A stretch of DNA of 64,000 nt, taken from positions 2,480,001 to 2,544,000 of the forward strand of contig NZ_FO704550.1 of NCBI RefSeq assembly GCF_000968195.1, read 5' to 3'. Of the stretch, positions 56,989-64,000 are shown one piece after another. Origin of the DNA: Xenorhabdus doucetiae (GTDB lineage Bacteria > Pseudomonadota > Gammaproteobacteria > Enterobacterales > Enterobacteriaceae). Every line of letters starts with the position of its first letter. Position 1 is the first letter of the stretch. Under the pieces are notes generated by a model that was not told the DNA's origin, did not search any database, and saw only the letters and a program-made list of their open reading frames with translations. A program made the translations under genes and the position numbers.

Positions 56989-58773
56989 TACAAAGCATAT
57001 AAGGATCACTGCTAATATAATTTTTAATTTTAGTATGGAATAACGTTGCCTTTAGCCGAAATGTGTCTCCATCTACAATTAAATTTGGGCGATAGCTATT
57101 AAATCCAATTTGATAGGTTTCTGCTTTTTCTCCTTTAAGGAATGGGTTAATAGAAGTACCAGCATCGTTGGAATGAAAAATTTCCTGAGCATTGGGTGCC
57201 CGCATTGAATGCGTATAACTCACAAATGGTTGAAATTCAGGAATAATTTCTGCCGACAATAAAATACTTGGATTAAATCCACGCTCTTTTAAGTTTAATT
57301 GAGCCTCTCCTTGCGGGAAGCAATTGACACGTTCATCACAAGCGGGTTTTAAACCCTTAACACTATAATCCTGATAGTTTAGCATCAGATCAGCAGTGTA
57401 AATGCCACGTTCAATTTTTAACTTACTATAAATACTGGCAATATCTTGCTTACCACTTGGGGAAAATCCATTGTTTTCACGCATTTCACCATCTGTTTTT
57501 TCATCCGGCGAACTGGTACCAATGTTTTTACGATATTCAGTTCTCATCCATTTACTGCCAACCGTGAATGCAAAATCAGTATCAGCATAATTGAATCGGC
57601 TGGTATTACGGATATTGATAGAATCGGAGCGACTTTTTGCTTCACTCGCGCTTAATACTCCCGTTGCACGATCTTGCAAACGTTGTTGACCATTACTGGT
57701 ACTGATCATGATTTTAGTATCTACTAACTCAGTAAACGGGGTGTAGTGATATTTCAAATAATAATCATAGTTATCAATATGACGACGGTTAAATTTATTA
57801 TGGTAAAGACGGCTGCTTAATTCCAAATCATGAAATTCATTGGGTTTAATATTTAATTTCATTAATTGAGAATTGGGTTTTTGTTTGAATGTGTTACTCG
57901 TACCAAACTCCTCACTACTGACGCCATCAGCATTTCTATAATGGGCTTCAATATTGTGTCCACTGAAAGCGAACAAAGCTCCGATAGAACCTTCTGGGCT
58001 GAATGCTTGGGTTTTTCCTGCAACAGCCATCATGCCACTTCGGCCGATACCATTATTACCATATGTCCACTTAGTTCGGACTCCCAGATTATTACCTTCA
58101 AATATGACATCATCGACACCAATGGTGCGGAAATTGGCACTTCCTACCAAGGCATTGATAGAATCAGCGTCATCAGCTTGCCCACGGGCAATATCTGCTC
58201 GCACAATAAAGTTAGGATCAACCAAAGCGCCAAATTGGCTATAAGGCTGTTGCCCATGTGCAAATTCATTCGGCGCTGTACCATAAAAACTCTGGCTAAC
58301 ACCATCCACCATCATATTAACGCGGCCGAAACCACTTAAACCGCGAATATTAACACTCACAACTCCTTGCCCTTGACTGGCATCCATTTGAGTATAAGTT
58401 CCCGGCAAGCTGCGCAATATGCTGTCCACAGATTCCAATTTATTATCTTCGCCCACAGAACTATAAGCGCCGGGTTTTTCCATCGCTTCAATCTGAGGTG
58501 CATTCTTATTATCTTGAGAGCCTGAAACTTTCAGGCTGCTAAATCGCACGACTTTTTCTTTTTCATTGTCATTTTCAGCATAAGCGATGCCCTGAAGCCC
58601 AATCAGCATTGCGCTGGCTCCAGCTATTTTTGCCACAGTTTTCATTAAAATATCACCTAAATTAAAAAAAGTATTGATTGACGACTCACACTGCTTCACA
58701 AATTTGCGTAATAAAAAACCCATGACGCTGATAAAATTATCAGCGCCTTGAGTCATCATTAGCTATTTTTTTA

Positions 58774-60966
58774 TTAGTCTTTTAATTCTGGAAAATAGGT
58801 TTTAGCATCATCCAACATTAATAAGAAACTGTAATCAAAGGCAATGTCATTCAGACGATTAAAACGCCCTGATTTTCCACCATGCCCCGTATCCATATTG
58901 GTCTCTAACAATAACAGACTATTGCCTTGTTTCATTTCCCTTAATTTCGCTACCCATTTTGCTGGCTCCCAATATTGCACTTGAGAGTCATGCAAACCTG
59001 TCGTCACCAACAAATGAGGATAACGCTGATGTTGAATATTGTCATAAGGACTATAGGATTTAATCCGAAAGTAATCTTCTTTATTATTTGGATTACCCCA
59101 CTCTTCATATTCACCCGTGGTTAATGGAATGGATGGATCAAGCATCGTGGTCAACACATCCACAAAAGGCACTTTTGCAATGACACCACGATAGAGTTCC
59201 GGTGCCTGATTAATCACTGTGCCCATTAATAAACCGCCCGCACTGCCGCCTTCAGCATAAACACGCTGGCTATTGCCGTAACCATCAGCAATCAGGGTTT
59301 TGGTTGCATCGATAAAATCGTGGAAACTGTTCATCTTGTTCCCAAGTTTACCTTGCAGATACCAATTTTTACCTAAATCCCCACCACCACGCACATGCAC
59401 TAATGCGTAGACAAATCCACGATCCAGCAAACTTAACAGTGCTGAACTGAAATAAGGGTCCATGCTGATGCCGTAAGAACCATAACCGTAAATCAGGATC
59501 GGGTTTTCCCCTTTTTTGAACAGGGACTTGCGGTATACCAGAGAAACCGGCACTTCCACGCCATCGCGCGCTTTTACCCAAAGACGCTGGCTGGCATAAT
59601 TCTCTTGGCTGAACCCTTTCACTTCCTGTTGCTTCAACAACTCACGCTGACCCGTTTGCATATTCCATTGGAATACAGAACTGGGTGTTGTCATTGATGA
59701 ATAGCTATAGCGCAAGAAATGGGTATCGGGTTCCGGGTTATAACCCAATGATGCCATATAGGCCGGATCATCGAATTGGACACGCTTCTCCTGCTGCGTT
59801 TGCCAATCAATCTGGCGAATCGATGACAATCCTTTCGTGCGTTCCTGCACAACTAACCCATCGTTAAACAGGGCAAAATTTTCCAGATCGGTATTTTCCT
59901 GTGGCGCAATCACGATTTCCCAGGGTTTATTAATGGCATCTGTCCGATACAGGCCAAATAAGGGATTTTCATGATTAGAACGGATATAGAATTGCCCACG
60001 GAAGTGGTCGAGGTCATATTCACGCTCCGCCTGACGAGCAGAAAAAATCTGCGGTTCTGATTGCGGCTGGTTGGCATCAATCAGCCGATATTCTGAACTC
60101 GAATAACTGGTACTCGAAATCAAAATATAATCCAGTGAGGTACTTTCCGAAATCGACAGGTAGAAGCGCTCATCCTCTTCTTGATAGACTTTTTTATCCT
60201 GCTGGCTATCCGTGCCATATTGGTGACGAACTAACTGATAAGGCAGTAATGTTTGTGGATCTCTGCGCACATAAAACAGCGTTTCACCATCATTCGCCCA
60301 CAAAATATTGCCGGACGTGTTTTCTATCACATCATTCTGCCAGTCGGCATCTGCAAAATCCTTAAATGAGATCTTGTAGTTACGACGACCTTGGGTATCC
60401 TCCGCCACAGCAATGCGTTTGTTATCTAAGGTAACCGCAAATCCACCCAGTTGATAAAACTTATGCCCCTTTGCCCGCTCATTGCCGTCAACCATGATCT
60501 GCCAATCATTGGAATTATCGACTGGCTTGCGCTGATAGATGGGAAAATCTTTTCCTGCCTCGTAAACGGTACGATAAACATACCCATTATAGGTATAAGG
60601 AACGGACTGATCTTCTTTACTCATTCTATCAGCCATTTCGTTATAGAGGGTTTCACGCAATGCTTGACCCGGTTTCAGCATTTGCTCGGTATATTGATTC
60701 TCGGTTTTTAAGTAATCAATAACATTTTTATCCTGACGATTGTCATCACGTAGCCAATAATAGTTATCAACACGAACATCGCCGTGCATTTCCATTTTAT
60801 TTGCTTGTTTTGTGACGAGATGTTTTGTGGCGATAGGTAGCACCCTATTTTCCTCCATTGCGATAGTGGCAAGACTGTGCCCCAATAAACTACCACCGAG
60901 CAAAAAGCCAAGCACCCTTCTTTTACTGCGCACTGCTTTCTCGCACACGGTTTTATCCTGTGACAT
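58774..60966 (-). CDS. Exported prolyl-oligopeptidase-family protease (S9A, oligopeptidase B-like)
   Basis: 730 residues: beta-propeller (residues ~80-430) and alpha/beta-hydrolase domain with Ser in GGSAGGLLMG, Asp in TGLHDSQVQYWEP and His in TGHGGKSGRF. It resembles E. coli PtrB, but has an extra N-terminus with SKRRVLGFLLGGSLLGHSLA, which looks like a signal peptide with a twin-Arg-like pair, so periplasmic location is likely; PtrB itself is cytoplasmic. It lies between tonB and the receptor, 15-20 bases behind tonB, suggesting a role in processing haemoprotein-derived peptides or in the uptake system. That role is inference. Confidence 0.88.
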   Translation of the reverse strand: MSQDKTVCEKAVRSKRRVLGFLLGGSLLGHSLATIAMEENRVLPIATKHLVTKQANKMEMHGDVRVDNYYWLRDDNRQDKNVIDYLKTENQYTEQMLKPGQALRETLYNEMADRMSKEDQSVPYTYNGYVYRTVYEAGKDFPIYQRKPVDNSNDWQIMVDGNERAKGHKFYQLGGFAVTLDNKRIAVAEDTQGRRNYKISFKDFADADWQNDVIENTSGNILWANDGETLFYVRRDPQTLLPYQLVRHQYGTDSQQDKKVYQEEDERFYLSISESTSLDYILISSTSYSSSEYRLIDANQPQSEPQIFSARQAEREYDLDHFRGQFYIRSNHENPLFGLYRTDAINKPWEIVIAPQENTDLENFALFNDGLVVQERTKGLSSIRQIDWQTQQEKRVQFDDPAYMASLGYNPEPDTHFLRYSYSSMTTPSSVFQWNMQTGQRELLKQQEVKGFSQENYASQRLWVKARDGVEVPVSLVYRKSLFKKGENPILIYGYGSYGISMDPYFSSALLSLLDRGFVYALVHVRGGGDLGKNWYLQGKLGNKMNSFHDFIDATKTLIADGYGNSQRVYAEGGSAGGLLMGTVINQAPELYRGVIAKVPFVDVLTTMLDPSIPLTTGEYEEWGNPNNKEDYFRIKSYSPYDNIQHQRYPHLLVTTGLHDSQVQYWEPAKWVAKLREMKQGNSLLLLETNMDTGHGGKSGRFNRLNDIAFDYSFLLMLDDAKTYFPELKD

Positions 60967-60984
60967 GCCATCAATCCTGTATTT

Positions 60985-61787
60985 TTACTGAGATAAATAA
61001 AAATCTATCGGCAGTTCAACGGTGATCCTGCCATGCGTTAAAATGACGTCGGGCGGCTTAGGTAAAGGCTGTGACCTTTCCAGCACCATCCTGGCTTCCC
61101 TGTCCAGTGAATTAGTTCCTGAACGTCGCGTTAATTCACTGTCAAGCACGGCTCCCAGTTGGTTTACCGTGAATTTCACCATCGGGCGCCCTGTTCGTTT
61201 CCTTCTCTGGGCATCGTCCGGGTATTTTTTATAACGATTCAGGTGCCCCGTGACTTCTGCCTGCCAAACGGCTTTGGCATCAGCAATAGCGTCAGAGTTA
61301 CTTTCATAAGACGCTGCCGTGCGAGCGGTCACATTATTCGCCTTTGCGCTACTGGTCGTTGGCGCAGCACTGCTGCGAGATTTTTCGCTTTCCTGCTCTT
61401 CGGCTTTCACTCGCTTAACCGGCTGTGTTTTTTCAGTGCATCTTGTTCTTTCTTTTTTTTCTTCGGCTTATCCACCAACAGCAAGGCATTTTCATTAACC
61501 TCTAATTTTGGCATGTTGAGTTCGTCAACTTTGCTTTCTTTCTGATTACTGGCCACAGATAGCTGCTGTTCAATGCCAATCGGCTGTACGTGTATTTTAT
61601 GGATAGCTTCCGTCTGCGTTGACAGTTCCACCATCACCGCCGGCGGAGGAAGAAATTCCTCGATATCGATATCTTTGGGTTTGTGGATCAGCCATCCTAC
61701 GAACAAGACGTGCAGTGTGATCGCAGCGAAAAAAGATTTTGTCACATGACCTGTGTGAGCATTTTGATACGTGGTGTACGTCAGCAT
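60985..61787 (-). pseudogene. tonB: TonB-family energy transducer, two frames (-1 shift)
   Basis: The first frame (61787-61407) has the TonB anchor helix (SFFAAITLHVLFVGWLI) and Pro/Lys-rich region (VDKPKKKKKEQDALKK); the second (up to 60985) has the C-terminal domain (QAEVTGHLNRYKKYPDDAQRRKRTGRPMVKFTVNQLGAVLDSEL, ending DFYLSQ). One missing A in CTGAAAAAACACAG would give DALKKTQPVKRVKAEE and 267 residues, a normal TonB. A dnaX-like slippery sequence AAAAAAG lies in the right frame about 15 bases earlier, so programmed -1 slippage is an alternative to mutation. Second tonB of the genome is expected elsewhere. Confidence 0.82.
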
Positions 61788-61821
61788 CTTTTATAGCACA
61801 TTATGTCAATAATAAATTGAC

Positions 61822-61840
61822 ATGAATGATAATCAATTAG
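61822..61840. promoter_or_regulatory. Fur-box-like sequence upstream of tonB
   Basis: ATGAATGATAATCAATTAG matches the 19-base Fur consensus at 12 positions, including the full core TGATAATCA. Located 35 bases before the tonB start, in the chaN-tonB gap. Confidence 0.55.
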
Positions 61841-61899
61841 ATATATAAATGAAAACTATTTTTATTTATTAATCACTCACATCCTTGTGATAATTAACG

Positions 61900-62817
61900 T
61901 TATTTGGTTATATTTTCGCTCACTTTTGGCGTAAACCAGACAAAATCCGCATATTCGCTGTTCAAAGAAACACCCTGTTCAGCAATGAAAAATACCACCA
62001 CTTTTTCATTTGGCGCGATTTTCTTCACATGCTGAGGGACACCCATCGCTTTTGCCGCATGATACCCTCCCGCAAATAACATCGCTGGTAAGGGTGCTTT
62101 AACGAGTTGTTCAGCCATGCGTTGATCGCGCATTTGCTGGATCTTAGTCATGGCAGAAAGATGTAACTCATCGATATTGCCGCCGTGGGAATTTTTAATC
62201 GTTGCTTCAATAAGTTTTTTGACATCATCAGCAACCAGTGACGTTCTGTCCCCAGCCCGGTGATCTTTATAGGCTTGATCGACTTCACAGCGATTCAGGT
62301 TTGCCGCCAGCAGCGGATAAGGGGCTTTCATCAGCGCCGTCACTAAATCACCGTACCATTCCCACGGCCAGCCTTGCTGCCACGCCAATAATTGCTGGAT
62401 ACGTTCTTGCCTGACAATCGGATTCCCCTGCAACCAGCTTTTCACTTTATTCACTTTTTCTTGCTGGTTTGGATTAATCATTTCCAGTAATACGGAACCA
62501 TGAGGACGTTTTTTCTCCAATTGTTGTACTAACCATAACTCGATTTGGTGATGGTAAGGATTGTCATGTTTTTCACCCACAATAACACGCGGATAATTCG
62601 CCAATTGTTCCAGCAGTTGATCGGGGGTAATGGCTTGGCCTGTTTTCATGTCAAGCACCGCACCAGACTGCATTAACTCAGCAGGAAGAGTTTGAAATAC
62701 CATTTGGGAGCTATTCTGCGCGCCGTCTGGCGTGACGGCACAACCCGCGAGAATACTACTGCCAAGCAGGAGAGAACAGGTTAAAAAAGTCGATCTTATA
62801 CGGGGAGATATTTTCAT
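61900..62817 (-). CDS. chaN: ChaN/PhuW-family haem-binding lipoprotein
   Basis: 305 residues. N-terminal lipoprotein signal with lipobox ILAGC. ChaN family hallmarks: PRVIVGEKHDNPYHHQIELWLVQQL, LEMINPNQQ, and MLFAGGYHAAKAMGVP. In Campylobacter ChaN binds stacked haems at a dimer interface and passes iron to its receptor. First gene of the haem region behind a Fur box. Similar name use in E. coli differs; symbol given by family. Confidence 0.85.
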   Translation of the reverse strand: MKISPRIRSTFLTCSLLLGSSILAGCAVTPDGAQNSSQMVFQTLPAELMQSGAVLDMKTGQAITPDQLLEQLANYPRVIVGEKHDNPYHHQIELWLVQQLEKKRPHGSVLLEMINPNQQEKVNKVKSWLQGNPIVRQERIQQLLAWQQGWPWEWYGDLVTALMKAPYPLLAANLNRCEVDQAYKDHRAGDRTSLVADDVKKLIEATIKNSHGGNIDELHLSAMTKIQQMRDQRMAEQLVKAPLPAMLFAGGYHAAKAMGVPQHVKKIAPNEKVVVFFIAEQGVSLNSEYADFVWFTPKVSENITK

Positions 62818-62865
62818 AACTTAGTAGTATCAAATTTGTGATTAAAAAATTGCCCGCATACTATA

Positions 62866-62884
62866 GATAATGAGAATTATTTAC
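62866..62884. promoter_or_regulatory. Fur box upstream of chaN
   Basis: GATAATGAGAATTATTTAC matches the Fur consensus GATAATGATAATCATTATC at 15 of 19 positions, 49 bases before the chaN start. Indicates iron repression of chaN. Confidence 0.75.
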
Positions 62885-62892
62885 AAATAAAA

Positions 62893-62920
62893 ACCCTGTT
62901 AAGCATAAACTTAACAGGGT
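62893..62920 (-). terminator. Terminator of maeB
   Basis: ACCCTGTTAAG/CTTAACAGGGT, 11-base stem with six-base loop, followed on the minus strand by TTTTTATTTG. Confidence 0.9.
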
Positions 62921-62965
62921 AACTCGTGAGTTAATTCCAGATTGACTGTTGCAATTCCGCGTTAT

Positions 62966-64000
62966 TTACAGAGGATCGGTTTGTGCTTCAACTGCCGCCA
63001 ATGCCACCATATTGACAATACGGCGGACAGAAGCAATCGGTGTCAGAACATGAACGGGTTTTGCAACCCCCATCAGAACCGGACCAACGGTGACGCCTTC
63101 GGAACTGGTCACACGCAGCAAGTTATAGCTGATACGTGCCGCTTCCATGTTGGGCATAATTAACAGATTGGCGGAACCTTTCAGTGGGCTGTCAGGCATG
63201 ATATCGCGACGAATACTTTCGACCAAAGCCGCATCTCCGTGCATTTCACCATCAATTTCAAGTGATGGTGCCATTTGCTGAACCAGCTCCAAAGTCTTAC
63301 GCATTTTTCGCGCAGAATCGCAATCAGATGAACCAAAACTCGAACGTGACAACAGGGCCACTTTAGGTTCAATCCCAAAACGACGTACCGTTTCCGCCGC
63401 CATCAGCGTGATTTCTGCCAACTCTTCCGGGCTTGGATCTTCATTAACATAAGTATCGGCAATAAAGGTATTTCCTGTTGGTAACATCAAGGCGTTCATG
63501 GCACCTGCGGTATGGACGCCCTGACGGAAACCAAAGACATCCTTCACGACTTGGTAATGTTCAGTATAGCCGCCAACCGTACCACAAATCAGGCCATCCG
63601 CTTCACCACGATGCACCATGATGGCACCTATCAGCGTCGGATTGCCAATCACCGCCCGGCGGGCCTGCTCTGGTGAAACACCGCGGCGTTTCATCATTTG
63701 ATAATATTCTTGCCAATATTCTTTGAAACGTGGATCATTTTCGTTGTTCACCACTTCAAAATCTTTACCGGCTTCAATATGCAGGCCCTGCTTTTTAATC
63801 CGCATTTCAATCACGCCGGGGCGGCCAATCAGGACAGGGAATGCCAGGCCAAGGGAGACGAGTTCCTGTGTCGCATGCAGCACACGAATATCTTCCCCTT
63901 CTGCCAAGACAATACGTTTCTTCTCTTTTTTGGCTTGAGAGAAGATGGGTTTCATAAAGAGGTTGGTTTTATAGACAAACTCATTGAGTTTCTCGATATA
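62966..64000 (-). CDS. maeB: NADP-dependent malic enzyme MaeB, C-terminal phosphotransacetylase-like part
   Basis: The frame is open at 64000 and continues outside. The visible 345 codons are the PTA-like regulatory domain of MaeB (KKEKKRIVLAEGEDIRVLHATQELV, GTVGGYTEHYQVVKDVFGFR, ALLSRSSFGSSDCDSARKMRKTLEL, GVAKPVHVLTPIASVRRIVNM). An ATG at 63955 is internal: the residues before it (YIEKLNEFVYKTNLF) fit the linker of MaeB, so it is not a separate pta gene. MaeB decarboxylates malate to pyruvate; the PTA-like domain senses acetyl-CoA. Confidence 0.93.
   Translation of the reverse strand, partial: YIEKLNEFVYKTNLFMKPIFSQAKKEKKRIVLAEGEDIRVLHATQELVSLGLAFPVLIGRPGVIEMRIKKQGLHIEAGKDFEVVNNENDPRFKEYWQEYYQMMKRRGVSPEQARRAVIGNPTLIGAIMVHRGEADGLICGTVGGYTEHYQVVKDVFGFRQGVHTAGAMNALMLPTGNTFIADTYVNEDPSPEELAEITLMAAETVRRFGIEPKVALLSRSSFGSSDCDSARKMRKTLELVQQMAPSLEIDGEMHGDAALVESIRRDIMPDSPLKGSANLLIMPNMEAARISYNLLRVTSSEGVTVGPVLMGVAKPVHVLTPIASVRRIVNMVALAAVEAQTDPL

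Larger units (their letters stand above)
55228..58645 (-). pseudogene. TonB-dependent haem/haemoglobin-type receptor, interrupted by IS630
   Basis: The N-terminal part (58645 to 56989) has a signal peptide (MKTVAKIAGASAML...AYAE; start chosen for AGGTGA upstream), a plug domain (DSILRSLPGTYTQMDASQGQ, VSVNIRGLSGFGRVNMMVDG) and barrel strands with MRAPNAQEIF and INPFLKGEKAETYQIGF, similar to the FRAP/NPNL region of haem receptors. The C-terminal part resumes at 55834 (TEKKMCKLDGK) and ends TYVMGAEIRF with the terminal Phe. Removing the IS and one TA leaves one open frame of 753 residues. Ligand is inferred from the chaN/tonB context. As it stands, full-length protein cannot be made. Confidence 0.9.

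Noticed and set aside
62966..63955. Separate phosphate acetyltransferase gene starting at 63955
   Set aside because: The frame continues upstream to the window edge with MaeB-like linker sequence, so this is the C-terminal part of maeB.

Overview
The window looks like a chromosomal segment of an insect-pathogenic member of the Morganellaceae, most likely Xenorhabdus (Photorhabdus would be second choice). This is inferred from the enterobacterial character of the housekeeping proteins (FlhA, GuaA, GuaB, PyrC, TrhO, BssS, YlaC), a mot-che-flh locus with the E. coli gene order, and a high load of IS630 elements, orphan T6SS genes and short interspersed repeats. No species can be fixed from the sequence alone.

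Layout. 1-3.2 kb: a chaperone-usher fimbrial operon on the minus strand (subunit, chaperone, 5' part of the usher), with a complete IS630 element (3241-4394) inserted just upstream of the subunit gene, then a second IS630-type transposase in two frames. 6.4-9.7 kb: flhA and flhB. 9.8-22.1 kb: accessory DNA that separates flhB from cheZ, which are neighbours in E. coli. It holds an AGCS amino-acid symporter, a Hin-type serine recombinase, an IS remnant, and an orphan T6SS effector island: frameshifted tssF, vgrG, DUF4123 adaptor, Tle1-like DUF2235 lipase (frameshifted), two tandem DUF2931 lipoproteins that are probable immunity proteins, and PAAR. The effector island lies between two 121-bp imperfect direct repeats (12441-12561 and 21182-21302). 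An alpha/beta hydrolase follows. 22.3-34.8 kb: cheZ-cheY-cheB-cheR-two receptors-cheW-cheA-motB-motA-flhC-flhD, all minus strand. The flhDC control region carries a perfect CRP site and a palindromic RcsAB box.

36.3-40.8 kb: magnesium/virulence locus mgtC-mgtB with an acidic, proline-rich 17-residue leader peptide between the two genes, then a cold-shock protein gene. 41.5-47.2 kb: ylaC, four tRNA-Asn genes each with its own promoter, pyrC, bssS, an RcsA-like LuxR-type regulator and trhO. 47.4-49 kb: an IS5-type remnant, a small unknown gene and an orphan nqrE without the rest of the Nqr operon. 49.3-54 kb: guaBA and, divergently, xseA. 54.4-55 kb: an unrecognised trio of tiny genes (77 aa helical, 26 aa hydrophobic, 79 aa helical). 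55.2-62.9 kb: an iron/haem uptake region under putative Fur boxes: chaN lipoprotein, tonB (frameshifted), an exported prolyl-oligopeptidase-family protease and a TonB-dependent receptor disrupted by a second, nearly identical IS630 copy. The window ends inside maeB.

Functionally the segment joins motility and chemotaxis to accessory interaction systems (fimbriae, T6SS effector, haem capture, MgtC). Several accessory genes are broken by insertion or by single-base frame changes. Because three of these are one-base changes, assembly error should be excluded before calling them pseudogenes.
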